Positions 48,021-58,300 of a DNA stretch of 64,000 nt are shown piece by piece. The stretch comes from Macquaria australasica (lineage: Eukaryota > Chordata > Actinopteri > Centrarchiformes > Percichthyidae). Where the stretch lies: the NCBI GenBank assembly GCA_005408345.1, contig SEMN01000007.1, forward strand, positions 808,501 through 872,500, given 5' to 3'. A program made the translations under genes and the position numbers. Every line of letters starts with the position of its first letter. The stretch's first letter is position 1. A model generated the notes under the pieces. It made no database searches and had not been told where the DNA came from. It saw nothing but the letters and a program-made list of their open reading frames with translations.

Positions 48021-48125
48021 TCAGCCTAGGGTGGCGCTCGCTGTGAGACGTCTGCGGAGGTGTCTGGTGAAATCCAGCTGTGCTCGGGGCAAAGCCTGAT
48101 TGACGATGGACTTTGGCAACCAGCC
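48021..48125 (-). CDS. star2: star2 exon 7 (last): C-terminal helix
   Basis: Residues 249-282 and stop TGA. GWLPKSIVNQALPRAQLDF matches the START C-terminal helix that covers the sterol pocket. Pro at 261 replaces Ser of ordinary StAR, inside the helix. The tail after RRRL is short. Acceptor ttctcag. Confidence 0.9.
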   Translation of the reverse strand, partial: GWLPKSIVNQALPRAQLDFTRHLRRRLTASATLG

Positions 48126-51100
48126 CTGAGAACAACATTATCTTTGTTAGATTTCTGAATTGTATTTTGGTGACTGTCAGTCTTGGTAAACACAAGAGAG
48201 TGAGTATCAGCTAGTTAGCCTGCTGCTGTACTATAAATATGTACTGTTTTCTGTTAAAAATTTGAAGTCTCAAGCTCAAGCTGAGATAACCTTAATGACA
48301 TCACTATGACATCATCAGGTTTTTTTTTGTTTGTCTTTTTTCAAACTTTGGAGAGCTCCCTCCAGAGCCACATAAGACATTATACAAGTGTTTTCACAGG
48401 CTGAGAAGTATTTCTTCTGATGAGTAAACTGAACTGTGTAAAATTGTGGATTTTGTCAAACTACTACTTTGAAGTTCAAGATAGTACATATTAGTAGTAG
48501 TAAAAAAGAGCAGAAGAATAGAAAAAGCTGTACTCCAGTTAGTATTTACAATAATACATCAGTAAGAGTATACTGTATTTATACATACATATATACCCAT
48601 ATATTGCACATGTGCATAATTTCTATGCAGTTTCCTGTCAAATGGAAGTTTAAGTCAGGTATCTCCTGTCAGTCATGTAAATCCACTAAACACCAGCTAT
48701 ATCTAGCTCTGCAAACCCGGCAGTTAATTTACTTCAAACCATCAGCTCCTCATTCCTCACTTGCTGCTGTTGATTTATTGTGCCGTTTACTCCCTCCACC
48801 ACCTCCAGCCTCCTCCTTTTTCTGTAGCTACTGCTTATTGCAAAATTGTCTATTCCATATTGCAAAATTGTGTATTCCATATCACAGTGATTTGTTGGGA
48901 TCTGTGCTGTTAAACCTTGGAGGATATGAACAATGCACTCTACGTTTACATAGAGCATCTTACAGAGCAGATCATGACCTGAAATACTTATGTTTAGAGT
49001 CATTTCTACAGTGATAATTCCAGGCTGCTTGTCCCAGACTGAAACCTGCACATCATTTTATCATATTGCTTTACTGAAAAAGATCAGTTGTGTGTGGTAT
49101 TGGTTTGGTTTTGAGTTGTTCAGTTCTTGCATACAGAAGAAAATGGCCAATCTAAGAAGCTCCCTGCTCAGCAGATAAAAGCCTGGAGGAAGTGCTGGAG
49201 CTTAGAAGTATAGGAAAAGCATCTGCAGACTCCAATGTGTGCAATATTCATTTATTGTATTTATTTGTGTAATAAATGAATATTGCACAGATGGGAGTGT
49301 GCAGGTGCTTTTCCTATACTTCTAAGCTCCAGCACTTCCTCCAGGCTTTTATCTATTATAGTTTACAAAACGGAAAATACAATACATATGAATTTACCTT
49401 TACATCCATATTAAGAAGCCATGTGAAGCGGCTTTTTCTTGTATCCTCGTCCAGACGCTGAATGATGATGCAGGTTGGTCCATCCTCGGCTCTGTAAACA
49501 TACAAACAAACTCGTTAGTATTCAACCAAGGTTTATTTTGGATTATGTGCTTGTCCATTATGTATATTTTTATTTCTAAACTAGAACATCAACACACTGC
49601 TCTCATTATTCTTGTGTTTATCAATCTATAGGAATTAATTCAAATTTACTAGGCCCTAATGCCATATACATCATTGCTTGCAGCATGACTCTAGGGCAGT
49701 GGTGGAAAGTAACTTACTCAAATTTACCGAAGTATTTTACTGTACTGTAGTGCAGTTTTGATCACTATAAGTCAGAGGCACATATTGTACTTCTTACTCG
49801 ATTACAATGATTTAATAACTTTAGTAACTAGTTACTTTGCAAATTCAGATAGATAATACAAAATATAACAACAAATAGATGATCAAATATATTTAATTTA
49901 AATAAAGTTAATTGAATTACATTCACTTAATTCAATTGAGTTAAATTAATTACATTAAATCAAATATTGAATTAAAATTAATCAACTGAATTGAATTAAG
50001 TCAACTCAAATAAATTAATAAAATAAAATAAATTAAATGGAATTAATTCATTAAATTGCATCACTTTCAAATAAATTGAATTAACATAATACATAATGAA
50101 TAAATAATACATATTGTTTGAGCACTGTTGGAGCGAGCCTGAGAATTAAGAATGTCATGCCAATAATTGCTTCGCTGTAATTGTTTTGCATATGACAATA
50201 AAGAACTTGAACTTTAACTTGAACTTAAATCAATTAAATTACATTAAATTTACTCAAATTAAATTACATCAACTTATCAATTGAAATAAATTAACTCAGA
50301 TAAATTAAATTAATTAAAATGAAAATTACACAGGAGCGTGAATAGGAACTAGTTTGGATTAGATTAGATTAAATTAGGCTAAATTAAAAATAAAACATTA
50401 AATAAAAAATGATTTCTAATGACCTTGGTGATCCCTTAACTTTTCCTTAAATAGCGCCATCATCAGGTCAACACTTACATTTGTCCAATACTTTGAGTTA
50501 TCATCAAATACCTGCAAAACTAATGCTTTTCCCATCAACCTCAGCTGTACTTTCCGTTGTGCTAAATAGCAACTGTTACAGTAGCATACTAACATACTAC
50601 ATTAAGATGGTGGACATGGTAAGCATTGTACTTGGTAAACATCACCATGGCCAAGTCTTGTTATCTCACACACATGAGATATGACTGCAGACATTTAAGG
50701 GCTCCGCAGACCAAATTAAAATGTCAGAGCAAATCAAAACACACCTCTGGATATTTTTGTGATGTTTTTCCATTTTCATCTTACTACCTGGGCGAATGAG
50801 ATTACTCAGAGGCTTAATGACGCTGTTGAATTTATTTTAACACATGATGATTGATGCCTAGTTGAAACAGAGTTGCGCCTAGTCTGCACATGAGCCCACC
50901 TCACAAAGCCTGCCTGAGGTGGGAAGGACTCCAGCTGAACTGCAGCTCCTCCAAGATAAACGCTGGACTTTTGTTTGCAACTGTGTCTGACACTCAGGAA
51001 ATCCCTTTGGCCAATCATATTTCCTGCTGTCTCGGCTGAAACCTCGTGAGTGACAATCGTCTCAGGTCCAACATGTTTCAGAACCTGCAACACAAGAGAC

Positions 51101-52263
51101 ACAAACATCAAATTCACTTTGCAAAATGTTATGTGGACTTCAGGACGGACCTGTAATTTAATGTATGTAATGAGAGATCTAGCAATGTGAGAATACATTT
51201 CTTGCTGCAAATAAATAGCACAAATTCAATGAATACGGTTATAAATAGAAATGTGCAGACAGCTAGACCTTCATAAAGTAAAAAAGACGTCTTAACTGAA
51301 ATATAGGACAAATCTCCTCTAAACTCAGGCTGCTTAAATAGTATTTGTATATGTGTAACCTTTATATGTAACAGTTTCACAGTTGATGAAATATCCAATT
51401 ATCATGTGAGTTGTGGAAAGGTCAGCAGGTCACCTTGATATGCTGTATGCTCGGGTTCCACTGGTGCATTTCCTCCACTCTGACAAACAGGAGGTCGTAG
51501 AGCTCATCCACGCTGGCCTCCAGGACCGCCTCCAGTCTGAAGACCTTCCTGGCTCCCGGCATCACTTTGCTACAGATCACATCCCCATTGCTCTGAAAAG
51601 GAGCAACAAACAAGCAGTCGTATGTAATCACAATGAACACAATGGTTGCTTAGGTTCAGCTTATTTCCGAGCGTGAAAATTGGAGACAAATTAACTTTGG
51701 AGAAGATAAAAGCAACTTCTATCAGGATGGCACATAAATCAATCGTAATTTACCTCTGTGATCTCAACCTTCCATCCTTGTTTGTCTTCTAACAAAATGA
51801 GTGCGTTCCTCATTGCTTCTTGGCCTTGTTGTACATAGAACAGCTGATCTTTCGAAGGTACAGGCTTTACATCTTCAGGTTTGGGCTCTGGAAAAGATTC
51901 TTCTTAATGATCTTTCAATAACCACACTCTAAAAAATGATATGAAACCAACAGATTTATGCATTTTACCATTATACTTTAATTCAGCATGTGTTCTCATG
52001 TGATGTTGGATCTGTCCCCATCTCTGCAGGTGTGTGATCTCCTGGCCTATCACTGCCACAGCTGTGCGTTGAAGTCCTGCATGATTGAACAGTTAAAAGA
52101 AATTAAAAAGAAAAAAGCTCAGTACTCTTACCCAAAATGCAGCATTTGCATATAAAGGAACAAAGAGAAAAGTCCTTCCTCAGACTATTGAGTGTTTACC
52201 TGCCATACTCCTCAGATGTGGGTAAGAGATTCCACAGCAGAGCTTTACAACAGCAGGCAGCAT
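48021..52263 (-). CDS. star2: star2: StAR-family START-domain cholesterol transporter, complete
   Basis: Seven exons join to 849 bp, 282 residues and a stop. StAR moves cholesterol to the inner mitochondrial membrane, the rate-limiting step of steroid synthesis. The N-terminus (MLPAVVKLCCGISYPHLRS) is a basic, acid-free mitochondrial leader; the START domain spans about 65-278. Residue numbers agree with human StAR: E169, R182, R188, W250 and Q258 are kept. Exons 5 and 6 are 185 and 94 bp, and phases match StAR. Differences from ordinary StAR: the RRRSS site near residue 57 is absent, and the RRGS site at 195 reads KQKS. This points to a second, diverged StAR paralogue, known in several teleosts; the suffix 2 is my inference. 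It runs against adamts14 and beside tbata. Confidence 0.9.
48126..49397 (-). other. star2 intron 6
   Basis: About 1.3 kb, containing the long inverted repeat at 49173-49354 and otherwise no feature I can support. Confidence 0.75.
49173..49354. repeat. Near-perfect 84-bp inverted repeat (hairpin)
   Basis: Arms 49173-49256 and 49271-49354 with a 14-nt loop. The outer 49 bp of each arm pair without error; I count four mismatches in the inner part. Both strands can fold. Its edge is 43 bp past the exon 6 donor in the star2 transcript. The arms match no other place that I saw in the window. Confidence 0.93.
49398..49491 (-). CDS. star2: star2 exon 6
   Basis: Residues 217-248, AEDGPTCIIIQRLDED to SRFTWLLNMDVK. 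Human StAR has AEHGPTC and TKLTWLLSIDLK here. Length 94 bp; acceptor tgtttacag, donor gtaaat. Confidence 0.93.
49698..49860 (+). repeat. Interspersed repeat, 'gtggtggaaagtaac' family, copy 1
   Basis: Shares 'ggtggaa.gtaacttactcaa' and the following thymine-rich 'gtacttcttactcgattac' with 60859-61364 and the ends of 57029-57925. Confidence 0.65.
49870..50390. repeat. Degenerate AATTAAATT low-complexity tract
   Basis: AT-rich tract with repeated aattaa/attgaatt words, broken at 50131-50235 by a sequence ending 'gacaataaagaacttgaact', which looks like a LINE 3' end with a TTGAACT tail. Confidence 0.7.
50455..50650 (-). repeat. Interspersed repeat, 'gctaacatgctgatg' family, copy 2
   Basis: Reads in reverse 'caatgctta', 'aaagtacagctgaggttgat' and 'ggtatttgatgataactc', the same order as copies at 5690 and 62265. 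Confidence 0.65.
50900..51084 (-). CDS. star2: star2 exon 5: START core, former PKA site
   Basis: Residues 156-216 plus two bases: VLKHVGPETIVTHEVSAETA, GQRDFLSVRHSC and PPQAGFVR. E169, R182 and R188, sites of human StAR deficiency mutations, are present. The RRGS phosphosite context is KQKS(195). Length 185 bp as in human. Donor gtgggc. Confidence 0.93.
51434..51592 (-). CDS. star2: star2 exon 4: START domain
   Basis: Residues 103-155, SNGDVICSKVMPGARKVFRL to EEMHQWNPSIQHIK. The QWNPSIQHIK end is the family-typical START strand (WNPNVKEIK in mammals). Phase 0 at both ends; acceptor ccttttcag, donor gtgacc. Confidence 0.95.
51754..51887 (-). CDS. star2: star2 exon 3: start of START domain
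   Basis: Residues 58-102, EPKPEDVKPVPSKDQLFYVQ and QGQEAMRNALILLEDKQGWK. QQGQEAM..AL matches QQGEEAMQKAL of StAR; the part before it is unrelated in wording. Donor gtaaat. Confidence 0.93.
51969..52076 (-). CDS. star2: star2 exon 2: leader region
   Basis: Residues 22-57, GLQRTAVAVIGQEITHLQRW and HMRTHAELKYN. The first half follows GLRQQAVMAISQEL of StAR; the second half lacks the WINQVRRRSS segment and with it the first PKA site. Confidence 0.88.
52200..52263 (-). CDS. star2: star2 exon 1: start codon and mitochondrial leader
   Basis: Starts at ATG 52263-52261 with MLPAVVKLCCGISYPHLRSMA; StAR proteins start MLxAxxKLCxGxSYxHxR, which fixes the start. Donor gtaaac. No upstream in-frame ATG is needed. 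Confidence 0.92.
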
Positions 52264-52312
52264 ATTGTCTGTCTTCGGCAGTGACAGCAAAGTAACAGAG
52301 TGTGTCTCTGGT

Positions 52313-52320
52313 CTTTATAT
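52313..52320 (-). promoter_or_regulatory. Candidate TATA box of star2
   Basis: ATATAAAG on the minus strand, 50 bp before the start codon. This predicts a 5' leader of only about 20-30 nt if used. Confidence 0.45.
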
Positions 52321-52343
52321 GGCTTGTGAAGGACATTCTTCTG

Positions 52344-52400
52344 AGATAAGGGCCAGAAAGAAGATAGGACCTGTTCTGAAGGCCACACTTGACAAGTGTG
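52344..52400 (-). promoter_or_regulatory. star2 upstream motif cluster: GATA, SF-1-like, steroid-receptor half-site, palindrome
   Basis: Plus-strand words: AGATAA at 52344-52349 (GATA factor), TGTTCT at 52372-52377 (glucocorticoid/androgen receptor half-site), TGAAGGCCA at 52377-52385 (one mismatch from the SF-1 consensus), and the perfect inverted repeat CACACTTGACAAGTGTG at 52384-52400. GATA4 and SF-1 are known regulators of StAR. The use of these sites here is inferred. Confidence 0.35.
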
Positions 52401-52999
52401 AGTTTTATCAACTAAAACACAGCAAGGCAGAGAGGACAATCTAACAGTAAGAGCAATGCTTATTTAGTGTGTGAATTTTAAATCACAATTTCAAAACTAT
52501 GTGGGAGAGTAAAATCACCTAACTTAAGATACTAAAATCAAAGCAATCCTACTTTAGATATAAATATAATGACCAAAACAGCATTGAAACAGCACAAAAT
52601 ATGCCATTGAAATAAACTTTGTAATCTAAAACACTTCAATGACATTTAGTCTAGTTTTAATAGATAGCATGCCTGTAAATGACCAAAACCGCATTTACTG
52701 GACTGTGCTGTTATCAGCTAAGACAAAATCCACAAGCCTCTTCAACATGAAATTAATTGCACTTTCCATGAAATCCTCAAATTTGTATTCCAAGCTGTTG
52801 ACTGCTGAAGACTGGTGTCTGCCTGCGGTGTGTGCCGCTGATCTGTAGCTAGGTTGGGTACACTCTGCCTGGGTTGGTTGCAAAGCAGGAAATCATGGCT
52901 TGCAAGTTTGTTTTAGAATCATAAACTAGCAAGTAATGCCGACTGGGTTACTAGTCTTCTCATCCAGCCTGTGGAGGTCGGACAGAAACATCTTTTTTT

Positions 53000-53135
53000 T
53001 TTTTTTTTTATCCAAAGCTTCCACATATCCTACTGTACACACTATCTGGTTAGATGCTACACTGCATCACTGCATTTGTTGTAATGCTACTTACTGTGTG
53101 CAATGATAATAAAGTCTAATCTAATCTAATATCTC
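53000..53135 (+). repeat. LINE 3' end with (TCTAA)n tail
   Basis: Ends 'gataataaagtctaatctaa' with three TCTAA units, the same design as the tail of the intact LINE at 41190. Only the 3' end is present, a usual result of 5' truncation. Confidence 0.65.
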
Positions 53136-54069
53136 AGTCCAACTTCAAAATAAAACCGAATTAAGTCAAAAAGATCCATGATGAGAGTGTGAAGGGTACA
53201 GCCAAGACAAATGACACAAAGGTGATAAGTTATCCTAAATCAAGAGCACAAATTATTAATTAGAGAGCCTGTGCATGGATGAGTATCATTACAGTCAAAC
53301 ACATGAAATGCCAGAAATATACAGATTATATTCAGCTGGCTGGTGCAGTTGAGGTAACACTTTTATTACAAGCCCTTTGCATTAATTGGCAGGAACCACT
53401 ACTACAGGATGCTTGAGAGGTTGTAGGTCTGAAGGGACCAGAGGGAATCTGAAGAGGTTTCAGTTCATTTTAGTCAGAGCCCTGAACTGTGACTCTGAAA
53501 GACAGAAAAGATTAGAGCCGCTTTGTAAGGCTGACTGTCCCACTGAAAAACCAACTGTGGACAATGTGAAAAGATGCAAATGTACTACTAATATTTGCAC
53601 TGCTTTGCAATGATCTAATCAAACACCAGAGTCATAGGTTGTGGGTTAGAAATGAACAGATTCAATTAAAATACACTGTACTATGATTAAAAAAAGAATC
53701 ATTTCCATTCATATGGTTTTACAAGTCATCAGTAATAATCATCCTCATGAAACATGAAGTATTGTAAATAATGATTGTGGGGTTTATATGACCGTGAGCA
53801 AAGGAAATCTCTGCAAAAGCCAAATATGGTAATCAGCTGTCAGAAGGGTTGTAGACTGAGATCATTAATGTCATGCAGCCACTTGCACACATGTGCCTAC
53901 ATACATTTGACACAAAGGAAATAAGAAGGTGGTCAGGGGAGGGGGGGGGCTGCATGTTCTGATGTCCGTTTCTTCTGTGTGTGATTCACACTGGGAAGTG
54001 TGAATTCCCAGGATTCAATATCATTATCTTTTCTCCCCCAGGGACAACCAGGAATGTTAGGCCAGAGAT

Positions 54070-54640
54070 ATCAGACTAAATATTTTGGCTAGTTACCATG
54101 TCTGTGTGAATAATATTGACCCTGGACACAAAGGTTTATCATTTAATTTTTTTCTCATCAGTTCATGTTTTTTGTTTTTTTGTTTTTTTGTTTGTTTGCT
54201 CATTCATCCAACACTGAATGGACTCCTTTTCAGAATAAAGGCTAGTTACAATGTCTATGTGAAGTATGATCCAAAAATACATCATTAAATTTAATTCATT
54301 CGTGCATTCATCTGTTCTGACTCCTTTTCATGGTAGTGGCTAGTTACCATGTGTGGATTTTTATCTCTAGACATAATTTAATTTAATCTCCAGACACAGT
54401 AATCATTCATTCATTCATCTGTACTGACTCCTTTTCATGGTAGTGACTCATTACTACACCAGTGTGAATTATGACCCCTAGGGTCAATACAGGTTTATAA
54501 CGCAATTCATTTATATGTATTGATGCTATATACCAGGTCTGTATGGATTATGATTCCAGGTACTATGGCTTATGTTTTCATTTCATTTAAATAATTTATT
54601 CATTCATTCAACTCTGAGCTGACTCCCTTTTCAGGGTAAA
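54070..54640. repeat. Diverged tandem repeat, about four to five units of 100-150 bp
   Basis: Units share 'ggctagttaccatgtctgtg', 'gaattatgacccctaggg', 'aattcattcattcatc' and 'tgactccttttcatggtagt', seen near 54085, 54240, 54340, 54440 and 54530. CATT runs within the units add slippage. Confidence 0.75.
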
Positions 54641-54785
54641 CTAAGAATCTTTCATCCACCTGACTTGTATATCTTTGGAATGTGGGAAAAAACACAAAGA
54701 TCTACTTTCAACTCCACCCTCTCACTTTGGAGGGGCTTCACTTCTCTCTCTCCTTGTATGATTAGAGGTATATTAGTGAGGTTTG

Positions 54786-54817
54786 TGTGTGTGCGTGCTT
54801 GTGTGTGTGTGTGTGGG
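54786..54817. repeat. (TG)n microsatellite
   Basis: TG run with a few C interruptions, ending in a G-rich patch. Confidence 0.8.
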
Positions 54818-57028
54818 AGGGGGGGCAACTGTCATATCTGTAAAATACTTGGCGCTTGCAGAAGCGCCTTGCAGAAGCGTTGCTGATAGAGCACCAGGAA
54901 ACAGCTGCCTCTTATCGCCTGGAGCCAACAGGTGTCCTTGTGAGAAGGATTCATGACGTGAATGCTGAACTTCACCTGCTGACCAGGCCAGCTGACCTCA
55001 AACTGTGGTCATGCCACCAGGGAAGAGGCATAGCAAGGACTTATTTGCGGATAGCAAGGAGGTGTCTATGGCCTCTGATATCAATAAGCTCAGCAAGAAC
55101 ATGCTAATTATTCCCAAAATGGGTCTTCATTACAATTTGTATGATGACGTGCACATTGAAATTCTGGCTCCAAAGTGTGTTTCATCCATGAAATGCAAGT
55201 GAAGTGTCATTAATATGCATTTTGTCCATGAACTGCTGGTCAAGTGTCGCACGCTCTCACAACTGTCACAGTTCTGGAAATTCAGTTTTATTGTTGTTTA
55301 ATGGAATAATGTATTCTGTGGCATAAAAGGCAACACTTGGAGCCCCATTGTAAGGTACATCTTGTGCCATAAGACATACTGTATATTTTTCTTCCAAATA
55401 AATGTATTTTTTGCTCAAGGCAAGGCAACCTTTTTGCATTGCACTTACATAAACATAAACAGGGTAGTTGAAAGTGGTTTACATAACACACTAAGCATAA
55501 AACAACAGAATAAATTACAGGAAATGAATAAAGTGCCAATCTAAAAGAAAAGCAACAGAAAAGTCAAGAAAATCAAACAATATAATGCATAAAGTTTAAA
55601 TAAATAAGCAATAGCAAATTGCATTTGTTGCAGATCTGTGCGGCGTGGTAACCAAACACATCCTCTCCATGATTTGAATTCATTCTGGGAGCAATCAACA
55701 GACTAGTGCTGACCGCAGAGGTCAAGTGGGTTCGTAGAGCAGCAGAGAAACAGGGATGTATTTAAGGCCTGATGTGAGTCATCATTAACCTTTATTTCAC
55801 CTCTTAAGACCATTAAGGAGGCATCCCTATATAAGATGGTGTGGAGCTAAAAAACAGTGTTAAAAACAGAAGTTTAACCGAGCTTGTAAAAATTAAATTT
55901 AGCAGTTTAACACATAAAACATAAATAAACAGAAAATTCTTTAGAGGAAAGCATTAGGAACACAGACCAGTAAGATAGTGTTCTGACCACACCAAGATTA
56001 ATTAGTCTTTCTTTTCTTTTTTTTCTTTGTTTATTTACATATTTTTTTGGGGCAACAAACACAATTATTTCATTTATGGAATATCCTTATTTAAACACAC
56101 AGTATGTAATGTTTGCCACTAGGGGTCTCTCAATCAAAACAATCACAAAAGACGTAGTTTGATGTTGTGAAGTAGTGTGGGATCATGAGAGTTGTTGTCC
56201 TCATTGTTAAACAACCACCATTGCCAATGAAAATCTATGTGACGTGACTCAGGCAAAAACCACATTCACGGATGTGGAAATGTAATGTAGTCAGTTCAGT
56301 TTATTACAAGAACTTTTTTTATTGTTGCCAATATCATTAATGATGACTACAGATGTGAAACAGTGAAAAATACTCCACCCATTGTGTGGACTCACTGTAA
56401 GTGTCTGTAGCCATGTTCTTGTCTAGGAAATATATTATTCAAGAGTTCATTCTTGGATTTCTTTTTTGTGTTTTTTTATTTTTCTTATCCAAACTGAGAG
56501 TCTAAGGGTAGAGGGTATTGTAGGGTGTAGCAACATATTGTACAGTCCTCTGAGACAAAAGTGTCATTTTAGCCAGAATGAAATGAAGTCGACTTGAGTT
56601 GATTAAGCTGCTATAGAGCTTATCCATTTTAAACACATTTCTTTGTGAGTTTCAGAGAATCTATTTATTCTCTGCTGTGTATAGATGTAATAATGCCTTT
56701 TGTTCCAGCTCAGGAAAATAACCTGCATTTAGGATAAGGTTGAACAATTTTTAAATGTCTCTGACATTTCTACCAGCTCCTGTTGTTTGTGCTGGGTTCT
56801 TGGGTATCTGTGTTGTTGTTGTTTGCTGGTATCTCAAAGCACTTTGAAGAGATTAATTTATATCTCTCCATCTTGAATCCCTAGCTGCTCTGAAGATGTT
56901 TTTCATAGTGTGAACCCAGAAGGGGTTGGAGTGTACAGAGTCCTCAATCAAACGCTGTTTAGAGATATGGAGTTGTTTCTTGTATTTGATGGTAATCTTA
57001 TAGTGTTATAAGTGTCTGATGTTATAAG

Positions 57029-57925
57029 GGGTGGAAGTAACTAATTAAGTACAATTACTCTCTGTTGCTATAACAAAGTAGTTTTTTTGTGTGTGTGTAT
57101 TTGTACTTTTCTGATTAGGTCTTTATGGGGTATGGTTAAGGTTAGAATTATTGTACCTGGGCATAGTTTTAAAAAAAAAGGTCTACCTTAAATAATCACC
57201 CTGTGAGCATACTAAGTGACCTAAATCAAACACACCCACGATGTTGTGTGACCAGCAGGTGCATGCTGGGTCTGGCTAACATGCTGAATGCCAAAATGCT
57301 CATGGTGAATCTTCCAGCTGCGACTTCTGCGTCCACTGTGGAACTTCTACCTTCAGTGAGGTGTGTGAGGCCTTTGAACATTTTGAGGAGGGCAGTGGGA
57401 CAGAGAGGCTGAGTGGACTGGTTATATTAAGCTTTGAGAAGGAATGAGCGGAGACGCTGAATGTGGAGGACTTCAGGTGCACAGGACTCGTAGAATGGCG
57501 TTCAGACAGGTGAGTAGAACAACAAACTCCCGTATTGATGTAACTCACCTTCCACAGGAGAGCGTCAGCAACCACTGTATGTGCGCTACGCAGTTTCTCC
57601 TTTGCTTGTACATGTGTGATTGTGGGCTGCAGTCGCTGTGGGGTTTATATTGTTATATTCGGCATTTATTTATTGTCAGTCATTTAAATGTAATTGCCTG
57701 AGTTTTGTCCTCTTGTCTGGTTAATTCTAGTAAGACTATACTGCAAAGATAGTGGCGTTTATACAAATGGACAATTTTTTTTCTAAATGTAACACAGTAA
57801 CATTTTAACTGATCTATTCTTTCTACTTGTATCTAAGTACATTTTTGCACAAGTACTTTCACTTTTTACTTGAGTAAAATTCCCTTATAGAAACAGTACT
57901 TTTTATTCTTTCCACCACTGGATAT
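57029..57925. mobile_element. TIR element, 'gtggtggaaagtaac' family, with an unrelated interior
   Basis: Left end 'ggggtggaagtaactaatta' and right end 'actttttattctttccaccac' are inverted relatives and match the ends of 60859-61364. The interior 57230-57620 is richer in GC and not shared with that copy. Confidence 0.55.
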
Positions 57926-58119
57926 TATTTGAGGCATAATATATTGACTCATCTGCTGGGTGTCTGGTTTTCCAACTCGGAGCTATGGCTTTGAGGTAAT
58001 GTGCTCTGTTTTCAGCTCATATTGCAACCCCCTCTCCTAGAAATTAAGCTTATACTAGGCCTACTAATTGGCAACAGCAAATATGTTATGAGGCAAAAGT
58101 AATGCTGCTCGGATTATGT

Positions 58120-58300
58120 TTTTAGCCATGCTAGCAGCATGATTGCCATGGCTTTACAGTAGTGATACCCTTACGTTTAATCTAGTGCCAGCATCAGGTT
58201 AAAATTTCATTTTGTTCAATACTCTGGTTTATGATCAAATACCTGCAAAACTGATCACATTCCCATCAGCCTCAGCTGTACTTTGTATTCTGTGCTAACC
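58120..58300 (-). repeat. Interspersed repeat, 'gctaacatgctgatg' family, copy 3
   Basis: In reverse shows 'gtacagctgaggctgatggg' and 'gcaggtatttgatcataaac', as in copies 1, 2 and 4. Confidence 0.65.

Larger units (their letters stand above)
49492..50899 (-). other. star2 intron 5, repeat-rich
   Basis: Holds a 'gtggtggaaagtaac' repeat (49698-49860), an AT-rich tandem zone (49870-50390), a retroposon tail (50131-50235) and an inverted copy of the 'gctaacatgctgatg' family (50455-50650). Confidence 0.75.

Noticed and set aside
47747..48046. 89-91-codon frames on both strands overlapping star2 exon 7
   Set aside because: The exon 7 frame, GWLPKSIVNQ, is different from these and fits the splice phase; the others have no family resemblance.
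49173..49354. Reading the long inverted repeat as a CRISPR unit or a bacterial terminator
   Set aside because: There is one inverted pair, no direct repeats with spacers, and the setting is a vertebrate intron.
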